NCBI GenBank assembly: GCA_963762885.1
Contig: CAVXNH010000050.1
Location: forward strand, 1 to 64,000
DNA: 64,000 bases
Direction: 5' to 3'
From: JASHVB01 sp963762885
GTDB taxonomy: Bacteria; Pseudomonadota; Alphaproteobacteria; Acetobacterales; Acetobacteraceae
Shown: in pieces, positions 35,541 through 49,328 of the stretch
Numbering within the stretch: the stretch's first letter is position 1
Layout: the number at the start of each line of letters is the position of its first letter
Position numbers and translations under genes: made by a program
The notes under the pieces: generated by a model
What the model was told of the DNA's origin: nothing
Database searches by the model: none
Seen by the model: only the letters and a program-made list of their open reading frames with translations

Positions 35541-37593
35541 CCATCAGCAAATCGCCGACCACCGCGTAACCCGCGGCCTCGGGCGCCGCACTGTCGAGCA
35601 GGACCGTCGAATCCAACGCCGGCGGCGGCAGCCGAAAGTTGCGGTCCTCGCCTGTCGGATTCAATAATAGTGTAAGAATCGTCACCCTCCCGTCTCCATT
35701 TGCCGCGGCGCGGCGCAACATCAACGTCCGCTGTTGCGGATCGTTCCACGCCGCAGGGGAAATCCCCTCACCTTGCTCATCAAACCACGCGATATCCTGC
35801 AAACCGGGCGCCGGCTTCACGTTACCGTGCAGGAAGCTCGGCCACCGCAGCACCGCGTGCGCCTGCCGCAGGGCGATCAACCGCGCGACATAATCGGCGA
35901 ATCCGGCACAGTCGGGCTCCGCCGCTGCCTGCCAGTCGAGCCAGGAGATTTCGTTGTCCTGGCAATAGGCGTTGTTGTTGCCGCGCTGCGTGCGGCCAAA
36001 CTCGTCGCCCGCCAGCAGCATCGGCGTGCCCTCGGCGAAGAACACGGTCGCGAGCAAGGCGCGGCGCACGCGCGCTCGGGTTTCAAGGATGGCCGGCCTG
36101 TCGGTCGGACCTTCGACACCCCAATTGGCCGAGTAATTCTCCGGCGTGCCGTCACGGTTCGCTTCGCCATTGGCGTCGTTATGCTTCGTCGTGTAACTCG
36201 CGATATCGGCAAGAGTGAAACCGTCGTGACAGGCGGCGTAGTTGATTGACGTCCAGGCCCGGCGGCCATGGTGGTCGAACAGGTCGGCCGAACCGGCCAA
36301 CCGCGCTGCGATCTCGGCCCGGTGACCGGGATCGCCACGCCAAAAGCGGCGGACGTCGTCGCGAAAACGGTCGTTCCATTCGGCGAAGCCGGGGGGATGG
36401 CGGCCAAGCTGGTAACCCCCGGGGCCGATGTCCCACGGCTCGGCGATCAGCTTTACCCGCCCGAGCACGGGATCCTGCCGCAACGCGTCGAAAAAGCCCG
36501 AGCCGGGATCGAAGCCGTAAGACTCGCGGCCGAGGGTCGTGCTGAGGTCAAAACGGAAGCCATCGACGTGATAGGCACTGACCCAATAGCGCAAGCTGTC
36601 CATGACCATCTGCAGCACGCGCGGATGCGACAAATTGAGCGTGTTGCCGGTGCCGGTATCGTTCACCGGCCGGCGCGGGTCGGAGGCTTCGAGCCAATAA
36701 TAACTCGCATTGTCCAGGCCGCGGAATGACAGCGTCGGACCAAGCTGGTCGCTCTCGGCCGTGTGGTTATAGACCACGTCGAGAATCACCTCGATCCCCG
36801 CGGCGTGCAGCCGGCGGATCGCGACGCGCATCTCGTTGGGTGAGCCGTCATGCAGATATGCTGGTTCTGGGGCGAAAAACGCCAGCGTATTATAGCCCCA
36901 ATAATTGCGCAGTTTCTGCTGCATCAGTCGCCGGTCGTGCACAAAGGCGTGCACTGGCAGCAATTCGATCGCGGTAATGCCGAGCCGGCGATAATGCTCG
37001 ATCATCGGTGCGGCGGCAAGTGCCGCGAAGGTTCCGCGCTCGGGCGGGATGATATCCTTGCGCAGCTTCGTCAGGCCACGAACATGCGCCTCGTATATGA
37101 CCGTGTCGGACCACAGGATGTCGGGCGGACGGTCGTCGCCCCAGTTGAAGGATTCGTCGGTCACCACGGCTTTCGGCATGGCTGGCGCACTGTCGCGCCG
37201 GTCATAGGACAGATCCGCGCGCGGCGAGTGCATGCGGAAGCCATACAGCGCATCGGTCCAACTCAAATTGCCGGAGAGCGCGCGGGCATACGGATCGAGC
37301 AGGAGTTTGTTGTGGTTGAAGCGGTGGCCGCGCGGAGGGTCGTAGGGGCCGTAGGCGCGGTAACCATACAACAGACCGGCTGTGGCATCGGGTAAATAGC
37401 CGTGCCAGACCTCGTCGGTGTATTCCGGCAGCGGAAAGCGGGCGACTTCGTGCCGGCCGGACGGTTCGAACAGGCAGAGATCGATGCGGGTGGCGTTGGC
37501 AGAGAAAACTGCGAAATTGATACCGAGACCATCCCAGGTGGCGCCCAGCGGATAGGGCTTGCCGGGCAGCAACCGTTCCGGAAAACTCTGCAT
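35488..37593 (-). CDS. glgX: Glycogen debranching enzyme
   Basis: A 701-residue GH13/CBM48 debranching enzyme that cuts alpha-1,6 branches of trimmed glycogen. Marks are YPLGATWDGLGINFAVFS, GYNTLAFFAPEPAYL, DVVYNHTAESD, the nucleophile GFRFDLSTTLGRE, LIAEPWDIGPGGYQLG and YAACHDGFTLAD. I start at ATG 37593 (QSFPERLLPGKPYPLG). GGGGGAGAGG 8 bases upstream comes from the repeat flanking the IS element, so a repeat appears to supply the ribosome binding site. The IS lies 79 bases upstream and may cut this gene off from the operon promoter. Confidence 0.95.
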   Translation of the reverse strand: MQSFPERLLPGKPYPLGATWDGLGINFAVFSANATRIDLCLFEPSGRHEVARFPLPEYTDEVWHGYLPDATAGLLYGYRAYGPYDPPRGHRFNHNKLLLDPYARALSGNLSWTDALYGFRMHSPRADLSYDRRDSAPAMPKAVVTDESFNWGDDRPPDILWSDTVIYEAHVRGLTKLRKDIIPPERGTFAALAAAPMIEHYRRLGITAIELLPVHAFVHDRRLMQQKLRNYWGYNTLAFFAPEPAYLHDGSPNEMRVAIRRLHAAGIEVILDVVYNHTAESDQLGPTLSFRGLDNASYYWLEASDPRRPVNDTGTGNTLNLSHPRVLQMVMDSLRYWVSAYHVDGFRFDLSTTLGRESYGFDPGSGFFDALRQDPVLGRVKLIAEPWDIGPGGYQLGRHPPGFAEWNDRFRDDVRRFWRGDPGHRAEIAARLAGSADLFDHHGRRAWTSINYAACHDGFTLADIASYTTKHNDANGEANRDGTPENYSANWGVEGPTDRPAILETRARVRRALLATVFFAEGTPMLLAGDEFGRTQRGNNNAYCQDNEISWLDWQAAAEPDCAGFADYVARLIALRQAHAVLRWPSFLHGNVKPAPGLQDIAWFDEQGEGISPAAWNDPQQRTLMLRRAAANGDGRVTILTLLLNPTGEDRNFRLPPPALDSTVLLDSAAPEAAGYAVVGDLLMVGAHSVVLVHAQTEAGL

Positions 37594-37602
37594 ATAAAAA
37601 AC

Positions 37603-37671
37603 CTCTCCCCCGCGCTTCAGTGCGGCATCATGTAGCAAACGCAACATCGAATCGTCATCCCCGCCTTCGCG
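37603..37671. repeat. Left half of a palindromic repeat split by the IS element
   Basis: Contains CCTCTCCCCCGCGCTTCAG, then GGCATCATGTAGCAAACGC and AATCGTCATCCCCGCCTTCG, ending at CG before CTAG. Each block has a reverse-complement partner in 39144-39242: GCGTTTGCTACATAATGCC, GATGACGATT and GCGCGGGAGAGG. Closing the IS gap gives TTCGCGCTAGCGCGAA, a perfect 16-bp palindrome, at the insertion point. Confidence 0.75.
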
Positions 37672-39143
37672 CTAGGGCATGCGCACAAGTAATCTGGGAA
37701 TCGGAATGTGATTGGCCCGACGCGGGGCGGATCGGCTTGGGTGTATCGCGGCAACGGACACACAGGAGCCGCCATGGACTTGTCACTTGGGACATTCGGG
37801 GATGCGCGTCGCGACCAAAGGGGGGCGCGATCCTCGAACAGATGGTCGCGCGCAAGACGGTCTGCCTCAAACGGCTTGGCGGCGACCGTGGTGGCGAACT
37901 CGGAGCCGGGCGGTTCTTCGCCAACGAGCATGTAACCACGACAAAGATCATCGCCTCCTGGAGCACGCAGACCGGCCCCGCCTGTGCCGGTCTGCATGTG
38001 TTGGCGATTGATGACAGCTGTGAAGTGAAGTTCCCGACCGCGGCGCAGCGCCGCCGCGGCCTCGGCCCGGTGAAGAAAGGCAATTCGTACGGCCTGCTGG
38101 TGCATTCGACGATCGCCGTCGACGCCAACAGCGGCGCCTGCCTCGGTCTGGTGGGCGGACAGATCTGGACCCGCCCTGGGGTAAACCCGATCCCGCATCG
38201 CGAGCGTCCGCTGGAGGAGCGCGAATCGATGCGCTGGCTGGATGCCGCCGCGCAGGCGAAGCAGGTGCTGCAACTGGCGGCGACGGTGACGATGGTGGAC
38301 GATCGGGAGTCGGACATCTACGCCAAATGGGCCTCGGTGCCGACGGACGGCTTCGATATGCTGACCCGGGTGATGAAGGACCGCCGGCTGGCCACCGGCG
38401 GCATGCTGTACGCCGCAGCGGCCGGTTTTCCAGTGGTGGGACAGCGCCAGATCAATCTGCCGGCGCGCGATCCCGGCAAGCCGAAGCGAACCGCGGTGGT
38501 GGAGATGCGCTATGGCGAGGTGGAGATCCGCCGCCCGGACCAGGAACCCGACCGCTCGCTGCCGAAGCGCGTGCGGCTGCGGGTGGTCGAGGCGAAGGAG
38601 GTCGATCCGCCGGCGGACGTGGAACCGCTGCATTGGCGGCTGCTGACGACGCACGAGATCGCCGACGCGGGCGGCGCATGGCAGATCGTCGGCTGGTACC
38701 AGCGTCGCTGGGTTATCGAGCAATTGCACCGGGTGCTGAAATCCCAGGGACTGCAACTGGAAGACAGCCAGGTCACCAAGGCCGAACGCTTGGAGAAGCT
38801 GACAGCGGCGGCGGTGAAGGCGGCCTGTATCGATATCCAACTGACGCAGGAGCGGGATGGCAAACATCAGCTGCCGGGCGCCACAGTGTTTACCGAGCCG
38901 GAGATGGACACCATCGAGGCGCTCGTCCCGACGCTCGAAGGCAAGACGGATCGGCAAAAGAACCCTCACCCGGCCCACAGCCTGGCGTGGGCAAGCTGGG
39001 TCGTCGCCCGTCTCGGCGGTTGGAACTGCTACTATAAGCCGCCAGGGCCGATCACCTTCCGGCGGGGAATGGAAGCTTTCTACCAGATCCACCGCGGCAG
39101 GATGCTCGGGTTCGGACTGACGCCAGATGTGAGAATCCCCTAG
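37672..39143 (+). mobile_element. IS4-family (IS50/Tn5-like) insertion sequence
   Basis: About 1.47 kb with one transposase gene. The ends are imperfect inverted repeats: the left CTAGGGCATGCGCACAAGT and the reverse complement of the right CTAGGGGATTCTCACATCT share 13 of 19 bases, and the left ends in CACAAGT as does the Tn5 outer end. CTAG occurs at both borders (37672-37675, 39140-39143), which could be a 4-bp target duplication. It interrupts the glucan/trehalose operon between glgB and glgX, in the opposite orientation. Confidence 0.8.
37774..39143 (+). CDS. IS4-family transposase, needs a -1 frameshift
   Basis: A DDE transposase. The catalytic sites LAIDDSCEVKFP, MVDDRESDIYAKW and the YREK motif YQRRWVIEQLHRVLK (Y-R-E-K spacing as in Tn5) are present. 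The likely start is ATG 37774 (AGGAG 5 bases before), giving DLSLGTFGDARR, the Tn5-like N-terminal domain. The body (GAILEQMVARKTVC, then RFFANEHVTTTKI) is in the -1 frame. The switch lies at a run of six G, 37820-37825. This may be programmed slippage or an indel. The TAG stop lies inside the border CTAG. Confidence 0.8.
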
Positions 39144-39242
39144 CGCGAATGCGGGGACCCATGCCGCTTGGGTCCCCGCTTTCGCGGCGATGACGATTTG
39201 TCGTGGCGTTTGCTACATAATGCCCCGTCAGCGCGGGAGAGG
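39144..39242. repeat. Right half of the split palindromic repeat
   Basis: Begins CGCGAATGCGGGGACCC, forms its own hairpin (GCGGGGACCCATGCCGCTTG with GGGTCCCCGC), then GCGGCGATGACGATT, GGCGTTTGCTACATAATGCC and GCGCGGGAGAGG, the partners of the left half. It abuts the TAA of glgB at 39244, so the repeat touches the end of the gene. Confidence 0.75.
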
Positions 39243-39243
39243 T

Positions 39244-41447
39244 TTACGCAATCTCCGGCGCCAGATACAGCGTCGCCAGCGGCGGCAAGGTCAGTTCGAG
39301 CGACTGCGCCTCCCCATGCCGCTGCACCGGCGACGTGTGGACGATGCCGCCGTTCCCCATGTTCGAGCCGCCATACGGTTCCGCATCCGAGTTCAGCAGC
39401 TCGCGCCACGCGCCGGGACGCGGGACGCCAATGATATAACCGTGTTGGGGCTGCGGCGTCATATTGCTCACCACTAGGACCGGCCGGGCATCGTCATTGC
39501 CGTAGCGCAAGAATGCAAATACCGAGTTTTGCCTGTCGTCGCCGACCACCCAGCGGAAGCCGGTGGAAACCGTGTCGCGCTGATGCAGCGCGCGCTCCTC
39601 GGTGTAGACCCGGTTCAGGTCCTGCACCAGTTGCTGCATGCCGCGGTGACGCGGATATTGCAGCAGGTTCCAGTCGATCTCACCGTCATGGTTCCATTCG
39701 TTCCATTGCGCGATCTCGCCGCCCATGAACACCAGCTTCTTGCCGGGATGGCCCCACATGAAGCCGAAATAGGCGCGCAGGTTGGCGAATTTCTGCCACT
39801 CGTCGCCCGGCATTTTGCGGATCAGCGAGCCTTTGCCATACACCACCTCGTCGTGCGACAGCGGCAGCACGAAATTCTCGGAAAACGCATATAGCAGCCC
39901 GAAGGTCATCTCGTTGTGGTGCCAGTTCCGATACAGCGGGTCCTCTTTCATGTAGGCCAGCGTGTCGTGCATCCAGCCCATGTTCCACTTGTAGGCGAAC
40001 CCCAGGCCGCCCTCGCTGATCGGCCGCGATACGCCTGGCCAGGCGGTGGATTCTTCCGCCAGCGTGATCGCGCCAGGGCAGCGTTCGCGCACCACGGCGT
40101 TGCAATGGCGCAGGAAGCCGATCGCTTCCAGGTTCTCGCGGCCGCCGTAAATATTGGGAATCCACTCGCCCTGCTTGCGGCTGTAGTCGCGATACAGCAT
40201 GGATGCGACCGCATCGACGCGCAGCGCATCGACGTGGAAATGTTCCAGCCAATGGATGCCGCTGGCGATCAGGAAGGCTTGCACCTCGCGCCGGCCGAAA
40301 TTGTAGATGTAGGTGTTCCAGTCCTGGTGGAAGCCCTCGCGCGGGTCCGCATGTTCGTACAGCGGCGTGCCGTCGAATCGAGCCATCCCATGTGCATCGG
40401 TGGGAAAATGCCCCGGCACCCAATCCACGATGACGCCGACGCCGGCGCGGTGGCAGGCATCGACGAAGCGGGAAAAGCCTTCGATCGGACCGAACCGTCC
40501 GGACGGCGCGAACAGCCCCAACGGCTGATAACCCCAGGAGCCGCCGAACGGATGTTCCGCCACCGGCATCAGCTCGACATGGGTGAAGCGCATCTCGACA
40601 AGATAGGGCACCAGCCGCGCGGTCAGCTCGTCCCAGGTCGGGATGCGTCCCTGGTCCGGATGAAACCACGACGCGGCATGCATTTCGTAGATCGACAGCG
40701 GCGCATCGACGGCATGCCGCGCCTCCCGTTGCTGCATCCATGCTTCGTCGTGCCAGACGAAGGGCAGCGTGTCGGCGACGACCGAGGCCGTCGCCGGCGG
40801 CGGTTCCGTGGCGCGTGCCAACGGGTCGGCCTTTTCCGGCAACCGGCTGCCGTCAGGGCCGACGATCGCATACTTATAGCGCGCGCCCGGCTCCAGCCGC
40901 GGCACGAACAGTTCCCAAACGCCCGACGGAAAACGCAGCCGCATCGGATGGCGGCGCGGGTCCCAGGTGTCGAAATCGCCCACCACCGACACGGCCTGTG
41001 CATTTGGCGCCCAGACCGCAAACCGCACGCCCTTCACGCCATCGACCGTCGTCGGCACGGCGCCGAGTGTGAAGGCCATCTCGAACAGCCGGCCTTCGTT
41101 GAACAGAAACAGGTCGTTCTCGCTCAGCAGCAACTGCGTGAACGAATAGGGGTCTTCGGTTTCCTGCACCGCGTTCGGCCAGGAGACGCGCAGCCGATAA
41201 TCCTCGCGCAATTCGACCCGACCGACGAACAATCCCTCCGGCTGGCTTGGCAGCAGCGTGCCGATGCGATGGCCATCGGCGCGGGCCAATACCTCCACTT
41301 CCCGCGCGCCGGGCAGGAAGGCGCGGATGATCCGGCCCGATCCGGTGTCATGCGGGCCTAACGTGGTGAACGGATCACGCAGCCTGCCATCGGCGAGCTG
41401 CGCGACGACGTCGGCCGACAGTCCCGGAACGTCGATGATGATGTCAT

Positions 41448-41451
<4 letters not shown>
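39244..41451 (-). CDS. glgB: 1,4-alpha-glucan branching enzyme
   Basis: A 735-residue GH13_9/CBM48 enzyme that introduces alpha-1,6 branches. The first 110 residues are the N1 module (DPFTTLGPHDTGSGRIIRAF), then the CBM48 region (VRFAVWAPNAQAVSVVGDFD), then the barrel with HVELMPVAEHPFGGSWGYQ, the nucleophile DALRVDAVASMLYRDY, AEESTAWPGVSRP and LSHDEVVYGKGS. The start is GTG 41451, whose bases overlap the TGA of the upstream fusion gene (GTGA). It branches the linear glucan made by GlgE. Confidence 0.96.
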
Positions 41452-44734
<3,283 letters not shown>

Positions 44735-44738
<4 letters not shown>

Positions 44739-47700
44739 TTCGGTGCTCCCTGGGGCGTGACCTGCCAGATGGCGAAAGGCAGTTCGGCGGGATCGAGACG
44801 GATGTGCTGGATCTTGCCGTGCCAGGTGAAACGGTGGCCGCGCATCAGGTCGGCCGCATCCAGCGCACCGCTGTCCGGCTGGTCGAACTCCCACAGCGGG
44901 AGCTCGAAATCCGCCTCCTGAACGTTGTGGGGATCGAAGCTGACGGCAACCAGGATCATCTCGTTGCTGCCGGACGTACGCTTTGCCGAACAGCAGGATC
45001 TGATCGTTGAACGCATCATAGAACCGCACCCCGAGATGCGTCTGCAATGCGGGATGTGCCCGGCGGATGCGGTTCAGTGCGGAGATCTCGCCGACGATGT
45101 TCCCCGGAGCTTCGTAATCCCGCACCCGGATTTCGTATTTCTCCGAATTCGAGATATTCCTCGCGGCCGGGCAAGCGGCGCCGCTTCGCAAATCTCGAAG
45201 CCCGAATACATGCCCCATAATCCGGACAACATGGTGGCCAGCGCGGCACGGATCAGGAAGCCCGCCCGACCGGAGGTTTGCAGAGGAACCGGATTGATGT
45301 CCGGCGTGTTGACGAAGAAGTTCGGGCGGAAAAAGTCACTGACGGGCGCGGTGTTCAGTTCGGTCAGGTACTCGATAATCTCCTGCTTCGTATTGCGCCA
45401 GGTGAAGTAGGTGTAGGACTGCGTGAAGCCCACCTTGGCAAGCCGGTACATCACCTTCGGCCGGGTGAACGCCTCCGCAAGGAACAGCACGTCGGGATGA
45501 CGGTCGCGGATATCGGCGATCATCCAGCGCCAGAAGGGCAGGGGCTTGGTGTGCGGGTTGTCCACCCGGAAGATGCGCACGCCCTGGTCCACCCAGAATT
45601 GCACGACGTCGCGCAGCGCATACCAAAGGCTCGGCAACGCCGCCTCGGCATAAAAATCCGGATTGACGATGTCCTCGTATTTCTTCGGCGGGTTTTCTGC
45701 GTAGCGCAGCGAGCCATCCGGCCGCCAGCGGAACCAGTCGGGATGCTGCTTCAGCCAGGGATGGTCGGGCGAGCATTGGATGGCGAAATCCAGCGCGATT
45801 TCCAGTTCATGCGCCTTTGCTGCAGTGACCAGCCGCTGGAAATCCTCCAGCGTGCCAAGTTGGGGATGGATCGCGTCGTGGCCGCCTTCCTCGCCACCGA
45901 TCGCGTAGGGGCTACCGACGTCGCCGGGCGCCGCCCGCAACGCGTTGTTGCGGCCCTTGCGGTTGGTGCGGCCGATCGGATGGATCGGCGGAAAATACAA
46001 CACGTCGAAACCCATGGCGCGGATCGCCGGCAATCGGCCGATCACGTCATCGAACGTACCGTGATGCGCAGGATCGTGTGTCACCGACCGAGGAAACTGC
46101 TCGTACCAACTCGCGAACGCCGCCTGCGGCCGGTCGACATCGACGGTGACCGCAGGTGCATGGCGGACCAGGAACTCCTGCGGGTCCACCGCCCGCATGG
46201 CGAAAAGCGCTGCGTCCGACAGCAGCAATTCCACTCGTGCCTCGTCGTCCGCCGTCTCGAACTGCTGCAGCAGCGCCGCCAGCGCGTCATGCTGTGAGCC
46301 TTCGGCGCGTTGCGCCGCCGCATCCAGCATCCGGCGGCCTTCCTCAAATTCGAGCGTCACCGGCACGTTCGCTGCGTGCTTGGCGTGCAGGTCGTGGCGG
46401 AAGGTTCCCCAAACGTCCCACCAGGCCTCCACCGTGAAGCGATGCGGGCCGATCTGCGCCGGAATGAAGCTGGCTGCCCAACGGTCGTTATCCACGAGCA
46501 GCATCGGAACGCGCCGCCAGGTCGGTTCATCGGCAGGCCGCCACAGCAATGCGGCCGCCAGCACCTCGTGTCCGTCGGCGATGATGTCGGCACTGACCGT
46601 CACGCTCTCACCCACCACACGTTTCACTGCGAAGTCGCCGTCCGGCACGGCAGGCGCGATCGCCTCGATGGCGATCCGCGTGGCCGCCATCGCCGCACGT
46701 TCCACCAGAGCAATGTCGCTCGTCCTGACGATGGCGGGCACCCGTGCATAGCCGAGAGCGCGAACCTCACCCGGCGCAAGTGGAATGGCGGGGTCGGTTG
46801 GAGCGTCGAGCTTCTCGGCGAGCGCGAATGCGGCGCCGGCCTGGGAAGGCAGCGGCGACAGATGCAGCGGCAACGGAGCGGCCGCCGCGATATCGGGGTT
46901 GATCAGCACCAGCGTGGCGTGCGCCGCGTCGCGCGGATCCATCGTGTCGTATCGCAGCAGCGCGGTGGCTGTTGCCGATGGCTCGGTCAACTGACGTACC
47001 CCGCCGGTAGCTCCCTGCGCTGCGATGCGGTCCACCAGGTCGTTCGCCTCGGCGACGTCCTCGGACAGGTCGCAAGGCGATTCTTCCTGGGCACGCCGCA
47101 GGTCATTCGGCGTAGCCCGGACAGCGTCGAACGGCCGCCGCGAGGCGTATTCGAAGCCCATCGGCAGAAACAGGCCGGCCGCCGTCGCCGCCGTTACGCG
47201 CAACGCGTGCCGATAGGCGTTGCAGATATCGGCGCCCACGGGAAGACACCCCGCCAGCCGATCGCTGAACGAGGGCTCGGGCGAGCCGATCGCTGGCGCA
47301 ACGCCACGCAGCACCTCGATTTCCTCGACCAACCACGGCGCACGTCCGTCCCACCATGCGACCGACGATGCGACGAAGTCGAAACCCGCGCCCGCCAGGC
47401 GCGCAGCGGCGGTACGGTCGGTGGCGGGAGTCCAGGCCAGCAGCATGCTGTCCGGCGCGGCAGCGCGCAGCCGGCCGATCAGGCGGCGCCATACACTCGG
47501 GGGGACCCGGTCCGGTTCGAGACAGCGGAACCCGGCCACGCCAGCATTCGACAAGCGGACCAGACGATCCGACCACCACGCTGTCAGGTCGTTCGCCGTT
47601 TCGGTGCTGCCGAACCGCGCCATGGCGGCATCCGGGCGGGGTGGTGCGCGCCGCGGGTCGGGTGGGCCGCCACAGAAGCCGGTACTGAACCAGTCGGGCG

Positions 47701-48010
47701 ATCGTTGGCGGATGGCCGCATCTGCGGCGACCTGGTGCACCACCAGATCCAGCAGCAACCGCAGGCCGCTTCGGCCGGCTTCGTTGACCAGCCTCGCGAT
47801 GCCGGCATCGGCGCCGCCGTCCCACTCGAGGGCCGGGTGCAGCGCCTCGTGATCGGCCGTGACAAAGATGTCGCCGTCTGGTGAGGGGGCAAACGGCGGT
47901 GCGATGCAGACCTTGTCGAAGCCCATCGCGCGCACGCGGGCGAAAAGGCCGGGCCAGGCCGCAATCGGACCAGCCACCAATGGATGCACATGATAAATCT
48001 TTGGGGACAT
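44735..48010 (-). CDS. glgE: Maltose-1-phosphate maltosyltransferase with a degenerate N-terminal GH13 domain
   Basis: About 1090 residues. From about residue 445 it is GlgE, which adds maltosyl units from maltose 1-phosphate to alpha-1,4-glucan: DVLYFPPIHPIGRTNRKGRN, the nucleophile D817 in IFRVDNPHTKP, E846 in LFLAEAFTRPK and YEDIVNPDFYAE. Residues 1-430 form a second GH13-like barrel and C-domain whose catalytic motifs are lost (DLVVHQ at 88-93, FRCLE at 161-165). Start is ATG 48010 with GGAGGGG 7 bases before. Three one-base insertions near 45173, 45147 and 44983 break and then restore the frame, so as written it is interrupted. Confidence 0.88.
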
Positions 48011-48437
48011 ACTATGCCCCTCCGGGGCCGAAAGGTGGATGCTTGAATGCGGAGCGTAAACAATTTCTGCCATTCTGGCCCGCCAAAATTCCGTTCGATC
48101 GTGAAGTGTGGGCATCGCCCGGTAGTTTGCGGCAGTGGTGCAGGTTTCGCCGCACGCAAACCCGAGACCATCGATCACTTGCCCGGGAGCGCCTCGTCGT
48201 TTCCGCCGCGATTAAACGCCGCCGATGGGCCGGCGTTCCATGCTTCCTGTGCCATGACCGGTGGGTCGCCAGGACTGGTTATTCGGAGGCCACGGACCAG
48301 CCAGCATCGACTCTGCCGAAACGGGCACCAACGACGCGATCGCTGGCCTTGGCGGTCCGCTCGCAATTACTGCTGATTGCGGCAGAACCAAGTAAGTCTT
48401 CTCTAATGCTGTCCAGTGATACGGCAAGCGGCGAGCC
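48011..48437. other. 427-bp gap upstream of the glucan/trehalose operon
   Basis: This stretch should carry the operon promoter for glgE. I see the GGAGGGG ribosome binding site at its left edge but no convincing -35/-10 pair, operator palindrome or small gene. A minus-strand extension of the glgE frame to ATG 48178 exists but has no family match. It is not rich in the hairpin repeats found elsewhere. Confidence 0.5.
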
Positions 48438-49283
48438 TCAGCGCTCCTCCTGCGCGATCCGCTGCCACAGCGCGCGAATCCTGTCGCGCATCTCCAGTGC
48501 CTCTTGCCAGCGGTCCGAAAGTTCGTACCCATCCGCGCCGGTGATCGCATAGGTCGGCGGCCCCAGTTCGCACAGAAAGGTCAGCGTTGCATCGGGGTCA
48601 GCGCGGCGGCGCCACGACCGGATGCCGTACTCCCACCAGCCCTCGAACAGCTCCACCCAGTCGCGATGCTGGGGAAATCCGAGCTGCACCTGCACTTGCT
48701 CACGGCTGGCGACCCGTCCGTGCAGACCCCAGCTATTGTCGAGGATGCGATGGATCATCGCGTGGTTCTCGGGCGCGATCGGCCAGGCGAACTCGCGCCC
48801 CACGACGTAGTGCGACAGGTCCGCGGTCAGCCGCAGGTCGGGGAAGCAATCGAGCAGGTGGAGCGTGAAGAACAGGTCGGTGGTCATCCGGTCGCGATGG
48901 GTTTCGATATGCACGGGGACTCCGGCTTCCGCTGCCAGGCGGCGCCAGCCCTCGATATAGGGGATGCAGTCGGCAAGCCGGTACGGCCGCACGTCCGGCT
49001 GGAGGTTGACGTGGTCCGCGCCGAGTTCGCGCACCAGCGCCAACACTGGCTTCAGGTCATCGACGGTGCGCGGATAGCACTGCGCCTGCCATCTCATGCC
49101 ATGAATGCGCAGGAAACTGGTGACCTCGCGGGCATAGTCGGGATCGACGAAGCGGACTCCGGCACCGTCGAACCCGGCGTCGCGGATCATCGCGAGCTTT
49201 TCCGCCAGCGACCATTCGGCGCCGTCGGGACGCCGCCGTTCCATGGCCCACAGCGATTGCAAGACCAGCAGCTTCTGCGGCAT
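48438..49283 (-). CDS. Sugar phosphate isomerase/epimerase-like TIM-barrel protein
   Basis: A 281-residue AP-endonuclease-2-type barrel. It begins with strand QKLLVLQSLWAMERRRP, then AEKLAMIRDAGFDGAGVRFV, YPRTVDDLKPVLALVRELGA, DHVNLQPDVRPY, PVHIETHRDRMTTDL with metal-ligand Glu and His, and LRLTADLSHYVVGREF with Asp and His. These are consistent with a xylose-isomerase-like metal-dependent epimerase or isomerase. The substrate is unknown. It ends 427 bases from glgE in the same direction and is divergent from the MGH1-like gene. Confidence 0.85.
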   Translation of the reverse strand: MPQKLLVLQSLWAMERRRPDGAEWSLAEKLAMIRDAGFDGAGVRFVDPDYAREVTSFLRIHGMRWQAQCYPRTVDDLKPVLALVRELGADHVNLQPDVRPYRLADCIPYIEGWRRLAAEAGVPVHIETHRDRMTTDLFFTLHLLDCFPDLRLTADLSHYVVGREFAWPIAPENHAMIHRILDNSWGLHGRVASREQVQVQLGFPQHRDWVELFEGWWEYGIRSWRRRADPDATLTFLCELGPPTYAITGADGYELSDRWQEALEMRDRIRALWQRIAQEER

Positions 49284-49328
49284 TTGTTATCCCCCCTGCA
49301 CTTGTCTCATGGCTATGGAGCACGGCTT

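Noticed and set aside
48504..49328. An N-terminal extension of the MGH1-like glycosidase
   Set aside because: It is antisense to the isomerase-like gene and has no matching features; the enzyme fold begins after 49329.
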